Assembly (NCBI RefSeq): GCF_900626135.1
Contig: NZ_LR130785.1
Coordinates: 1-64,000, forward strand
Length of the DNA: 64,000 nt
Source: Senegalia massiliensis
Lineage (GTDB): Bacteria > Bacillota > Clostridia > Tissierellales > SIT17
Direction: 5' to 3'
Within the stretch, counting starts at the first letter, position 1. Every line of letters begins with the position of its first letter. Made by a program: the position numbers and the translations under genes. Positions 1 through 8,326 of the stretch are shown here, one piece after another. Under the pieces are notes generated by a model, which worked only from the letters and a program-made list of their open reading frames with translations, was not told the DNA's origin and made no database searches.

Positions 1-1681
1 CATAAGGTTCACCTAAAAACTCTTTATATAACTTCAAAACTTCTTGGTTTTCATGAGACTTTCTTCTTTTCTTATTTCTATCTTCGCTATAAATAGCTTT
101 TTGTCTTTTCTTTATAATTTCCATGTCACCATGATGATAAGGTTGGCCTCCACCACCTATACATCCACCAGGACAAGCCATTATTTCTATAGCATCATAT
201 TTAGATTCCCCTTTTTGGATAGATTCAAGCATTGCTCTTGCATTGCCTAAACCATGAGCTATACCTATTTTCAAACTTTTATCTCCAATTTGAACTTCTG
301 CCTCTCTAATTCCATCCATACCTCTTAAAGCTTCAAATTCTACATTCTCTAACTCTTCTCCAGTAAGCCATTCATATGCCGTTCTTGTTGCAGCTTCTAT
401 AACTCCTCCTGTAGTTCCAAATATTACAGAAGCACCCGTACTCTCACCTAATAATTTATCAAATTCTTCGTCTTTTAAATTTTTAAAATCTACTCCAGCT
501 TCTTTTAACATCTGTGAATATTCTCTTGTTGTGATTACTAAGTCTACATTGTCATTATCATCTTTTGTAAGTTCTGGTCTTTTTGCTTCAGCTTTTTTTG
601 CAACACATGGCATTACTGAAACTACTACAATATCCTTTGGATCTATACCTATCTTTTGTGCATAATATGTTTTAGCAATTGCTCCAAACATTATGTGAGG
701 AGATTTACAAGTTGAAGGTATATCTAATAAATCTGGAAACTGATGTTCAAAAAATTTTACCCATGCAGGACAACAACTTGTAAGCATTGGTAAAGTACCA
801 TCATGCTGTAATCTATGTGCAAGCTCTGATGCTTCTTCCATTATTGTAAGATCAGCACCAAAGTCTGTATCATATACTCCATCAAAGCCAAGTCTTCTAA
901 GTGATGCTGCTAGTTTCCCAGTAACAAGACTTCCAGGCTCCATGTCAAACATCTCACCTATTGCAACTCTTATAGCTGGAGCTACTTGAACAATTACATG
1001 CTTTTTAGGATCATTTAATGCTCTCCAAACTTTATCTGTATGATTAAGTTCAGTTAATGCAGCTGTAGGACACACTGCTACACATTGTCCACAATAAGTG
1101 CATGATGTATCTTTCATTGGTAGGTTAAAAGCAGGTCCTACAAAAGCATCAAATCCTCTATCTATTCCTGATAATATATTACATGTCTGAACTTCATTAC
1201 ACATAGTCTCACATCTTCTACACATTATACATTTATTTGGATCTTTTACAATTGCATCACTAGACTTATCTGTTTCATAATCTATTTTTTCTCCTTGCCA
1301 CGGAATATCTCTTATTCCAAGCTCTTTAGCTAAGGATTGAAGATCACAATCTAAATTTTTCGGACAAGTAAAACAATCATTAGGATGATTAGAAAGTAAA
1401 AGTTCTACACTCATTCTTCTTCCCATAATTGCACGTAATGTATCACTTTTTATTTTCATTCCATCATACACTTTTGTAGAACAAGCTGGCATTAAATTAG
1501 GTCTACCTTCCACTTCTACCATACATACTCTACAAGATGCTCCTTCATTTACTGCTCCAAATCCACCTAAATCTAAATGACATAATGTAGGTATATGAAC
1601 ACTTACTTTTTTAGCAGCTTCTAATATTGTAGTACCTTCTTCAACTTGTAATTCATGTTCATTTATTTTAATATTAAGCAT
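1..1681 (-). CDS. hydA: [FeFe]-hydrogenase catalytic subunit HydA (C-terminus cut by window edge)
   Basis: Catalytic subunit of a cytoplasmic NADH/ferredoxin-linked [FeFe]-hydrogenase that makes or oxidises H2. The reading frame is open to base 1, so about a dozen C-terminal residues are missing (the visible end reads EFLGEPY). The N-terminus has a plant-type [2Fe-2S] cysteine set, then a His-Cys3 [4Fe-4S] site (HPNDCFTCPKNLDC), then two ferredoxin clusters (CIMCRRCETMC and CTYCGQCVAVCP). The H-cluster motifs are complete: TSCCPAW, MPCVAKKAE and MACPGGCIGGGGQP. Start is ATG at 1679-1681 behind AAAGGAG, 12 bases after the hydB stop. The order hydC-hydB-hydA and the clusters match the trimeric electron-bifurcating type. 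Bifurcation itself is inferred from family knowledge. Confidence 0.95.
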   Translation of the reverse strand, partial: MLNIKINEHELQVEEGTTILEAAKKVSVHIPTLCHLDLGGFGAVNEGASCRVCMVEVEGRPNLMPACSTKVYDGMKIKSDTLRAIMGRRMSVELLLSNHPNDCFTCPKNLDCDLQSLAKELGIRDIPWQGEKIDYETDKSSDAIVKDPNKCIMCRRCETMCNEVQTCNILSGIDRGFDAFVGPAFNLPMKDTSCTYCGQCVAVCPTAALTELNHTDKVWRALNDPKKHVIVQVAPAIRVAIGEMFDMEPGSLVTGKLAASLRRLGFDGVYDTDFGADLTIMEEASELAHRLQHDGTLPMLTSCCPAWVKFFEHQFPDLLDIPSTCKSPHIMFGAIAKTYYAQKIGIDPKDIVVVSVMPCVAKKAEAKRPELTKDDNDNVDLVITTREYSQMLKEAGVDFKNLKDEEFDKLLGESTGASVIFGTTGGVIEAATRTAYEWLTGEELENVEFEALRGMDGIREAEVQIGDKSLKIGIAHGLGNARAMLESIQKGESKYDAIEIMACPGGCIGGGGQPYHHGDMEIIKKRQKAIYSEDRNKKRRKSHENQEVLKLYKEFLGEPY

Positions 1682-1693
1682 ATTATCACTCCT

Positions 1694-3589
1694 TTATGGC
1701 TTTTTAATTGCTTCAAATTTACATGCATTGTAACAAGCTCCACATTTTATACACTTTTGTTGGTCTATTACGTGTACCTTTTTTACTTCTCCATCAATAC
1801 AATTAACTGGACAAACTCTAGCACATGCTGTACATCCTACACAATTCTCACGTATTATTTCATATTTACTAAGAGCCTTACATTCACCAGTTTCACAATA
1901 TTTTTCTTCTACATGCTGCTTATATTCATTTTCAAAAAAATCCATAGTACTTAAAACTGGATTAGGAGCTGTTTGACCTAAACCACAAAGTGCTGTATCT
2001 TTTATAGTATTTGATAATTGATATAAATTTTCTAAGTCTGTATTTTCTGCTTTTCCATCTGTTATATTTTCTAATATTTCATGCATTCTTTTTGTACCTA
2101 CTCTACAAGGAGTACATTTACCACAGGACTCTTCCTGAGTAAATTCAAGATAAAATTTAGCTATATTCACCATGCAATTATCTTCATCCATTACAATCAT
2201 TCCACCAGATCCCATCATAGACCCAATTGCTTTTAATGATTCATAATCTATAGGAGTATCTAAATCTTTTTCAGTAATAACGCCTCCAGATGGACCTCCA
2301 GTTTGGACTGCTTTAAACTCTTTCCCATCTATTATTCCTCCACCAATATCATATATTATTTCTCTTAAAGTTGTTCCCATAGGTACTTCTACAAGTCCTA
2401 CATTATTAACTTTACCAGCTAATGCAAATACTTTTGTACCTTTACTTTTTTCTGTTCCTATAGAATTAAACCAATCTGCTCCATTTAAAAGTATAGGTGG
2501 AACATTAGCAAATGTTTCTACATTATTTACACTAGTTGGCTTTTCCTTATATCCAGATTGTGATGGAAATGGAGGTTTTCTAGTTGGCTCTCCTCTTTTA
2601 CCTTCTACTGAGTGAATAAGTGCTGTCTCTTCCCCACATACAAATGCTCCAGCACCAATTTTTATATCTATATCAAAACAAAAATCAGAATCAAAAATAT
2701 TTTTTCCTAAAAATCCATATTCACGTGCTTGAGTTATTGCATGATTTAACCTTGATATTGCTAAAGGATATTCTGCTCTAATATATACAAAGCCTTTACT
2801 TGCCCCTGTAATATATCCTCCTATTGCCATGGCTTCTATTATACTATGAGGATCTCCTTCTAATATGCTTCTGTCCATAAATGCGCCTGGATCTCCTTCA
2901 TCAGCATTACATATAATATACTTTTCATCTGAATTTTCTTTTTTAGTCATTTCCCACTTTACTCCTGTAGGAAAACCTCCACCACCACGGCCTCTTAATC
3001 CACTTTGCTTTATTATATCTAATAATTGTTCTCTATCAGTTTTTACGGCATTTCCTAAGGCTTCATATCCTCTAAAAGCTATATATTCCTCTATAACTTC
3101 AGGATTTATAATTCCACAGTTTCTTAAGGCTATTCTATATTGCTTCTTATAAAATGGCATATCGTGATGTTTATCCATTTTAGTATTTGTTATAGGTTCT
3201 TCATATAAAAGTTTTTCTACTCTATTTCCATTTATAATATGCTCATTCACTATAGCTTCTGCATCATCAGGAGAAACCTTAACATAAAAAACATCTTCAG
3301 GATAGATTTTAACTATAGGACCTTGTCCACAAAAACCAAAGCATCCAGTTTTTGCAACTTGTACCTTATCATCATATCCTTTTTCTTTTAACACTGAATT
3401 TAAACTATCTATAATTTCATCACTCTCTGAAGATACACATCCAGTACCAGCACAAACCATAATATTGCTTTTATAATTACCTGATATTTCTTGCATATTT
3501 CTATCATGATCATTTTCACGTCTTAACTCTACTTTGATTTTTGAATCTTTAGATAATTTTTTTAATTGTTCCAATGATTTTACTTGCAA
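1694..3589 (-). CDS. hydB: NADH-binding flavoprotein subunit HydB (NuoF-like)
   Basis: NuoF-like subunit that binds NADH and FMN and passes electrons between NAD(H), ferredoxin and HydA. The 631 residues contain an N-terminal thioredoxin-like [2Fe-2S] domain (VCAGTGCVSS, CFGFCGQGP), the NADH/FMN core (GRGGGGFPTGVKW, ADEGDPGAFMDR), the NuoF [4Fe-4S] site (ESCGKCTPCRVGT) and a C-terminal two-cluster ferredoxin domain (CVGCTACARVCP from about 583, CIKCGACYNACK from 613). Extra domains at both ends are the hallmark of hydrogenase HydB rather than respiratory NuoF. The start codon is TTG, 7-8 bases behind AAGGGGG, which overlaps the hydC stop. The gene sits between hydC and hydA in one operon. Confidence 0.95.
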   Translation of the reverse strand: MQVKSLEQLKKLSKDSKIKVELRRENDHDRNMQEISGNYKSNIMVCAGTGCVSSESDEIIDSLNSVLKEKGYDDKVQVAKTGCFGFCGQGPIVKIYPEDVFYVKVSPDDAEAIVNEHIINGNRVEKLLYEEPITNTKMDKHHDMPFYKKQYRIALRNCGIINPEVIEEYIAFRGYEALGNAVKTDREQLLDIIKQSGLRGRGGGGFPTGVKWEMTKKENSDEKYIICNADEGDPGAFMDRSILEGDPHSIIEAMAIGGYITGASKGFVYIRAEYPLAISRLNHAITQAREYGFLGKNIFDSDFCFDIDIKIGAGAFVCGEETALIHSVEGKRGEPTRKPPFPSQSGYKEKPTSVNNVETFANVPPILLNGADWFNSIGTEKSKGTKVFALAGKVNNVGLVEVPMGTTLREIIYDIGGGIIDGKEFKAVQTGGPSGGVITEKDLDTPIDYESLKAIGSMMGSGGMIVMDEDNCMVNIAKFYLEFTQEESCGKCTPCRVGTKRMHEILENITDGKAENTDLENLYQLSNTIKDTALCGLGQTAPNPVLSTMDFFENEYKQHVEEKYCETGECKALSKYEIIRENCVGCTACARVCPVNCIDGEVKKVHVIDQQKCIKCGACYNACKFEAIKKP

Positions 3590-3601
3590 TATTATACCCC
3601 C

Positions 3602-4081
3602 TTAAATATATTCATTTAATATATTTTTTATATCATCTTCTTTTACTTTTCCATATACCTTCTCATTTACTGTTATAACTGGTGCAAGTCCACACGCTCC
3701 AATACATCTAACTCCTTTTAGAGTAAACTTATTGTCTTTAGTTGTTTCTCCACTTTTAATATTTAATTCGGATTCTAATTTGTTCATTAATTTTTCTGCA
3801 CCTTTTACATAACAAGCTGTACCCATACACACACTAATAGTATGTTCTCCTTTAGGCTCTGTAGAAAAATATGAATAAAAACTTACTACTCCAAATACTT
3901 CTGATGCAGGAATATCTAATTTTCTTGCTATAAACAACTGTACTTCATTAGGTAAATACCCAAAAATAGATTGTGCTTTATGAAGTACTTGTATTAAAGA
4001 TTCTTTTGGTGCTTCTAAGTTATCAATAAATAATTCTAATTCTTGATACTTTACTTCTGGTAACTTTCTTACATTTTCCAT
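3602..4081 (-). CDS. hydC: Thioredoxin-like [2Fe-2S] subunit HydC (NuoE-like)
   Basis: Small NuoE-family subunit of the hydrogenase, carrying one [2Fe-2S] cluster that relays electrons to HydB. The 159 residues are normal for the family. Cluster ligands are visible as C85 and C90 (CMGTAC) and C126 and C130 (CIGAC). It is the first gene of the hydC-hydB-hydA operon, so any promoter lies in 4082-4215, a stretch that also holds a 12-bp inverted repeat. Start ATG follows AAGGTGGTG. The same fold serves NADH dehydrogenases and formate dehydrogenases; the adjacent HydA settles the assignment. Confidence 0.94.
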   Translation of the reverse strand: MENVRKLPEVKYQELELFIDNLEAPKESLIQVLHKAQSIFGYLPNEVQLFIARKLDIPASEVFGVVSFYSYFSTEPKGEHTISVCMGTACYVKGAEKLMNKLESELNIKSGETTKDNKFTLKGVRCIGACGLAPVITVNEKVYGKVKEDDIKNILNEYI

Positions 4082-4141
4082 CTTAACACCACCTTAAATA
4101 AAAGTATAATTTAATTATTAATCTAAGAAAAGATTTAATGA

Positions 4142-4176
4142 TAAAATATTAACATTCTATATACGTTAATATTTTA
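4142..4176. repeat. Inverted repeat upstream of the hyd operon
   Basis: Perfect 12-bp arms (TAAAATATTAAC and its complement) separated by 11 bases, 61 bases before the hydC start. It could be a regulator site or a weak RNA hairpin. It does not match the Rex consensus (TTGTTAA-N4-TTAACAA) well, so no regulator is named. Confidence 0.4.
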
Positions 4177-4214
4177 CCATAAACTTGTCCTTATACCTAG
4201 TTCTTTTTATAAAA

Positions 4215-4249
4215 AAACAATTAAATCTATAAAATAGATTTAATTGTTT
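4215..4249 (-). terminator. Intrinsic terminator after the UbiA-family gene
   Basis: A 16-bp AT-rich stem (CAATTAAATCTAT and complement, extended by A/T pairs) with a 3-base loop. It is followed on the minus strand by a T-run, 16 bases after the prenyltransferase stop codon. It separates that gene from the hydrogenase operon. Confidence 0.7.
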
Positions 4250-4264
4250 GATAAACTTATATAA

Positions 4265-5212
4265 TTATTTTAATAATAAGCCAGGTAATATACTTAATAT
4301 ATATATGCTGTTAATAAGTATAAAATTCTTCACCGCAAAAATAAATGTATTCTTTTTTGTTTGCTCTTTAAAAAATATATCTATATTTTTCTTTATAGGT
4401 ATCAACGTCAAGAATACTAATATAGTTGTAATAGGTAATATTTTAAATATTATAGAGAATATAATATTTATATAAGCAATATAATATAGATATTTAAACA
4501 ATTTAAGTGATTTTTTTCTACCTATATATATAGGTAGAGTATATCTTTTATTTTCTATATCGTCTTCTATATCACAAATATTATTTGCAAGCATTATATT
4601 AGAAATACACACAACAGTAGGTAATGATATTAAAAATATAATTATCACCTCTAAAATATCAAATTTAACAATTATTTGTGATAAATTAATATTCATATCT
4701 ATTAAACCTTTATTATATCTATGAATATATATAGATACAAAAGGTATTACAAAACCCATAAAAAAGCCTAAAAACATTTCACCAAGAGGCATCCTAGAAA
4801 TTGGTACAGGACCAAATGAATATAGTATTCCAACACCAAAAGATATAATTCCTAAAATTAAAAGTATATAATTTGTATTAATAAATAATATTACGCCCAT
4901 TGTTATAGCTACTAGTAATAATATAAATATGGTAAAAATCACTGTACTTTCTTTGAGATTAAAATTTGTTATGGCATTATGAACTTCATATCCAAAGCCA
5001 TGTTTTTTTATAGCTTTTTTATAATCAATATAATTATTTATAGCAGTAGTAGCCATATCAAATGTGATTAGAGAAATGTACATAAATAAAAAATTCTTAA
5101 CATTAAAATTATCATATCTATATAATGTATAAACTGTTCCTAATATAAATGGAATAATACTAGCAACTTTCGTTTGTATTTCTACTAATTTCAAAAAGCT
5201 TTTTATTCCCAT
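4265..5212 (-). CDS. UbiA-family prenyltransferase (MenA-like)
   Basis: Integral membrane enzyme of the UbiA superfamily, which transfers a polyprenyl chain to an aromatic or other acceptor. The 315 residues are dominated by eight or nine hydrophobic segments. The two Mg-diphosphate regions are recognisable: INNYIDYKKA at about 58-67 (a variant of NDxxDxxxD with the first Asp changed to Asn and the last lost), and NNICDIEDDIENKRYTLPI around 210-230, which resembles MenA. No menaquinone, heme O or other quinone genes lie nearby, so the acceptor is unknown. Start ATG follows AAAGGAG. It appears to be a single-gene unit with its own terminator. Superfamily is secure, substrate is not. Confidence 0.8.
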   Translation of the reverse strand: MGIKSFLKLVEIQTKVASIIPFILGTVYTLYRYDNFNVKNFLFMYISLITFDMATTAINNYIDYKKAIKKHGFGYEVHNAITNFNLKESTVIFTIFILLLVAITMGVILFINTNYILLILGIISFGVGILYSFGPVPISRMPLGEMFLGFFMGFVIPFVSIYIHRYNKGLIDMNINLSQIIVKFDILEVIIIFLISLPTVVCISNIMLANNICDIEDDIENKRYTLPIYIGRKKSLKLFKYLYYIAYINIIFSIIFKILPITTILVFLTLIPIKKNIDIFFKEQTKKNTFIFAVKNFILINSIYILSILPGLLLK

Positions 5213-5339
5213 ATAAAAACTCCTTTAATCATTTTATCGATAATATTATAACATATAAATCTTCATATGATTAACACTTTTAAAAATATGGTAAATAATA
5301 TATATAAGATTTATTAAATTTAATAAGTAGGTGATCTGT

Positions 5340-6188
5340 TTGACAAAAAATAAAAATGCTCTTGTAGTAGAAGGTGGAGCTATGAGAGGAATATTTGCAG
5401 CAGGAGTATTAGATGCATTTTTGAAAGAAAATTTTAACCCTTTTGATATGTGTATTGGTGTATCAGCTGGTGCTACTACATTATCAGGATACCTTTCAAA
5501 TATGCACGGAAGAAATATGAATATATATACAAAATATTCTACTCGTGAAGAATTTATAAATATTAAAAGATTTCTTCAGGGTGGAGACCTTTTAGACTTA
5601 GATTGGTTATGGGATATATCATTGAAAGAAATTGAACTTGATATAGATAAAATAATGGAATACAAAGGTAAATATCTTGTAGGAGTTACCAATATAAATA
5701 CAGGAAATATAGAGTATATTGAACCTAATAAAAATAATATAAGTAAAGTAGTAAAAGCTTCTAGTGCTATACCTGTAGTATATAGAAGTCCCATTGAAAT
5801 CAATGGACAAAAATATGCTGATGGTGGTATTTCAGACCCAATACCAGTCAAAGAGGCCTATAAAAGAAATGCCAAAAATATTATAGTAATACGTTCAAGA
5901 CCTAAAAATTATAGAATGACAGTCAGTAAATCATATTATATAAGCAAATTTATATTGAGAGATTATCCTAATTTAATATACGCTTTAGGAAATAGAGCTA
6001 AAAAATATAATGAATCAATAGATTTCATAAGAAAGCCACCAAAGAATATAAATATATTAGAAATTAACCCTCCTTTAGATTTTAAAACCACAAGATTCAC
6101 TACAGATTTAAATATATTAAACAACGATTATAAAACAGGCTTAAAGAAGGGCAAACAAGCTATTAATCAATGGGATAATATTTATTAA
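5340..6188 (+). CDS. Patatin-like phospholipase family protein
   Basis: Predicted cytoplasmic lipid acyl hydrolase of the patatin/RssA-YlbK type. All three family signatures are present: the glycine-rich oxyanion hole GGAMRG near the N-terminus, the nucleophile elbow GVSAG with Ser42, and the catalytic aspartate in DGG at about D161, giving a complete Ser-Asp dyad. The TTG at 5340 is chosen as start because AGGTGAT lies 4 bases ahead; the in-frame GTG at 5331 is part of that ribosome site. The 282 residues suit bacterial single-domain patatins. It is monocistronic and divergent from the UbiA gene. The lipid substrate cannot be read from sequence. Confidence 0.87.
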   Translation: MTKNKNALVVEGGAMRGIFAAGVLDAFLKENFNPFDMCIGVSAGATTLSGYLSNMHGRNMNIYTKYSTREEFINIKRFLQGGDLLDLDWLWDISLKEIELDIDKIMEYKGKYLVGVTNINTGNIEYIEPNKNNISKVVKASSAIPVVYRSPIEINGQKYADGGISDPIPVKEAYKRNAKNIIVIRSRPKNYRMTVSKSYYISKFILRDYPNLIYALGNRAKKYNESIDFIRKPPKNINILEINPPLDFKTTRFTTDLNILNNDYKTGLKKGKQAINQWDNIY

Positions 6189-6317
6189 AAATTTAGCTAA
6201 ATTATTAATAAAATTATTAAATTTAATATATAATATTTTTTATTTAATATATTGTTATTTGACTAAAATTATTATATAATTTTAGAACAAATAAAAAAAA
6301 TAATTTCGAGGTGAAAA

Positions 6318-6857
6318 ATGAAAAATATTAATTTAAACTTTATTGATAATTTAAACGACATCTTACCATTTAAAGATGCTATTTGGAATCTTTTATTATT
6401 ATGTGATAAAGATTTTTATCCCTCATTATCTGAAAGGGAAAATAACCCTAATGGACCTTATAAATATTTTAAAAGCTTATTCATAGATGAAGCTAAATTT
6501 TTACTAGCATTTGATAATAAAAATCTAGTTGGTTTTTCTATTTTTTATCATAATTATTATGAAGATATCATATCACAATATACACCATGTAATTATATAA
6601 AAATTGCATGTGTACACCCTGATTATAGAGGACAAAAAATCGCTTCAAAATTTAATAAATTTATAGAAAATGAATTACCATTTGAACTTTCATTACCTTT
6701 TATAGTAAGAAGAACTTGGTCATCTAACTTTCCACAAATGAGTCTTCTTCAAAATTATGGATATACTCTTTTTCATAAATTTGAAAATGACCGTGGTGAT
6801 GGAATTAATACTGTCTATTTCTCAAAATTTATAGAACCTATAGAGAGAATAAGTTAA
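6318..6857 (+). CDS. GNAT family N-acetyltransferase
   Basis: Acetyl-CoA dependent N-acetyltransferase of the GNAT fold. The 179 residues show the core strand-turn-helix that holds the CoA pyrophosphate, IKIACVHPDYRGQKIASKF, where R-G-Q-K-I-A matches the family Q/RxxGxG/A loop. The N-terminal region begins LPFKDAIWNLLLLCDKDFYP and is not a second recognisable domain. Start ATG follows GAGGTGAAAA. It stands alone between the patatin gene and a convergent cysteine desulfidase, with a shared bidirectional terminator. The acceptor substrate is unknown. Confidence 0.82.
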   Translation: MKNINLNFIDNLNDILPFKDAIWNLLLLCDKDFYPSLSERENNPNGPYKYFKSLFIDEAKFLLAFDNKNLVGFSIFYHNYYEDIISQYTPCNYIKIACVHPDYRGQKIASKFNKFIENELPFELSLPFIVRRTWSSNFPQMSLLQNYGYTLFHKFENDRGDGINTVYFSKFIEPIERIS

Positions 6858-6878
6858 CCCTGACATATGTCAGGGTTA
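6855..6878. terminator. Bidirectional terminator between convergent genes
   Basis: Ten-bp stem TAACCCTGAC with loop ATAT and perfect complement, placed between the stops of the acetyltransferase and the cysteine desulfidase. Flanking T-runs are short, so efficiency is uncertain. Confidence 0.7.
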
Positions 6879-6881
6879 TAT

Positions 6882-8171
6882 TTAAATCATATTTTCCATT
6901 ATAGCTAAAATACTATTGTCCATATTATGCATTCCATCACTGCTTAATATCCCCAAGTTTTTTATGGTTTTTTCAGCAGAAGCCTCAATTATTCCATTTC
7001 TATCAAATGTAATATCTCCATTTATTGCAAGAAGTGCTGACTGTACTGCTACTGAAGCAGAAGTAGATACTTTTAATGCACAACTTGACTTTGCACCATC
7101 ACAAATCATACCACTTATATTAGCTATCATGTTCTTTATAGCTCCATCAATTTGTTCATAACTTCCACCCATAAGCCATGTTATAGCTGCACTTGCTCCA
7201 GTACCAGCTGCTACTGCGCACCCACATAATGCTGATAACCTTCCTATATATGATTTTATATAACAATTTATCACATGACTTATAGCTAATGCTTTAACTA
7301 ATTTATCATTAGTTTGATGATATTTTTGATTAAATGCTACTATAGGAAGTATTGCTGTCAGACCATTATTCCCACTTCCGTTTGAACTCATCACTGGCAA
7401 ATCAACTCCACTCATCCTTGCATCAGCACCTGCAGCTGTAATCATCATTGAATTATTTAATAAATCATTTGAAAGTATATTTTTATCTATTAATTTTTTT
7501 GTTCTATATCCTACTCCTATTCCAAACTTTTTTTCTAAACCTTTGTCAGCCATTTTTTTATTCATATTCATACCATCTAATAAAAATAATAGATCTTCTG
7601 TGCCTATTTTCTCTATTGTTTTTACAATATCCTGTATTGTTTTATTAATTAAAAATGATATTTCAGTATTATCTTTGTTCTCATCATTACTACCTTTATT
7701 AAGTATTATCTCATTATTTTTTTCAATATATTTTATATTATTGTGCCTATCTTCTATTATTAAATTTACATTATTATATTTTCCTTCTATATTAACTTCT
7801 ATATATATTTTTTTATCTGTATCTTTGATATCTAATTTAAAGGGAATGTCTTTTAAAATCTTATGTGCTTTTAATAAAATATTTTCATCTACATCCTCTA
7901 ATAGTTCAAGACCTTTATTAGCATTACCTATAGATATTCCAAGTGCAGCAGAAATACTAAGTCCTACTTCTTCAGTATTGGGTATACCTACACCAAGACC
8001 ATTTTTATATATATTGGGACTTACAAAAACTTGTACTTTTCTTATGGATTCATCCTCTAATACTTGTTTTGATTTGGCACATGCAAATGCTACAGCAACA
8101 GGTTCAGTACATCCCATTGCAGGAACTACTTCATTTTTTAATATATTTATAATTATATTTTTTAATTCCAT
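6882..8171 (-). CDS. cyuA: L-cysteine desulfidase (UPF0597/CyuA family)
   Basis: Iron-sulfur-dependent enzyme that splits L-cysteine to pyruvate, ammonia and sulfide, or a close relative acting on serine. The family opening is clear (VVPAMGCTEPVAVAFACA, C21 and C31). Conserved cysteines recur at C316 and C318 (CGCAVAAGTGAS) and C357 and C364 (CDGAKSSC), suitable for a [4Fe-4S] centre. The 429 residues equal the family length. A sigma-54 promoter lies 36 bases upstream, and the next gene on the same strand is a sigma-54 activator, the arrangement known for CdsB/CdsR in Clostridioides difficile. Start ATG follows AGGATGATT. Family assignment is firm; cysteine rather than another substrate rests on homology and context. 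Confidence 0.88.
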   Translation of the reverse strand: MELKNIIINILKNEVVPAMGCTEPVAVAFACAKSKQVLEDESIRKVQVFVSPNIYKNGLGVGIPNTEEVGLSISAALGISIGNANKGLELLEDVDENILLKAHKILKDIPFKLDIKDTDKKIYIEVNIEGKYNNVNLIIEDRHNNIKYIEKNNEIILNKGSNDENKDNTEISFLINKTIQDIVKTIEKIGTEDLLFLLDGMNMNKKMADKGLEKKFGIGVGYRTKKLIDKNILSNDLLNNSMMITAAGADARMSGVDLPVMSSNGSGNNGLTAILPIVAFNQKYHQTNDKLVKALAISHVINCYIKSYIGRLSALCGCAVAAGTGASAAITWLMGGSYEQIDGAIKNMIANISGMICDGAKSSCALKVSTSASVAVQSALLAINGDITFDRNGIIEASAEKTIKNLGILSSDGMHNMDNSILAIMENMI

Positions 8172-8206
8172 CTAATCATCCTATCATTTCATTTACTGTT
8201 TATATT

Positions 8207-8223
8207 TGCAAATTCTATGCCAA
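8207..8223 (-). promoter_or_regulatory. Sigma-54 (-24/-12) promoter of the cysteine desulfidase gene
   Basis: TTGGCATAGAATTTGCA matches the consensus TGGCAC-N5-TTGC with one change (C to T). The invariant GG and GC doublets are exactly 10 bases apart. Transcription would start near 8196, leaving a leader of about 25 bases. Confidence 0.85.
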
Positions 8224-8253
8224 TAGCTATTTCATAATATCCAACCTAAATCT

Positions 8254-8268
8254 GTATCATTATGATAC
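8254..8268. promoter_or_regulatory. Candidate enhancer site for the sigma-54 activator
   Basis: Perfect 15-base palindrome GTATCATTATGATAC about 30 bases upstream of the -24 element and some 65 bases from the predicted transcription start. This is a usual place for an activator binding site. GTATCA also recurs in the adjacent hairpin at 8282-8326. Binding by the neighbouring activator is inferred. Confidence 0.55.
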
Positions 8269-8281
8269 TCCAATTGTTTAA

Positions 8282-8326
8282 AAATAGGTATCAATTTGAG
8301 AGAATATCTCAAATTGATACCTATTT
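8282..8326 (-). terminator. Long hairpin at the end of the activator gene
   Basis: Nineteen-bp perfect stem (AAATAGGTATCAATTTGAG and complement) with a 7-base loop, overlapping the activator's stop codon. The T-tract after it on the minus strand is short. It contains GTATCA as in the nearby palindrome, so it may also be part of the regulatory region. Confidence 0.6.

Noticed and set aside
4142-4176. Rex operator for the hydrogenase operon
   Set aside because: The inverted repeat has an 11-base spacer and lacks the TTGTTAA/TTAACAA half-sites, so I kept it only as an unnamed repeat.
7543-8175. Long plus-strand open frame opposite the cysteine desulfidase gene
   Set aside because: It is the antisense of a well-supported gene, low-complexity Ser/Ile/Phe-rich, and lacks a ribosome site. 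Similar antisense frames elsewhere were dropped for the same reason.
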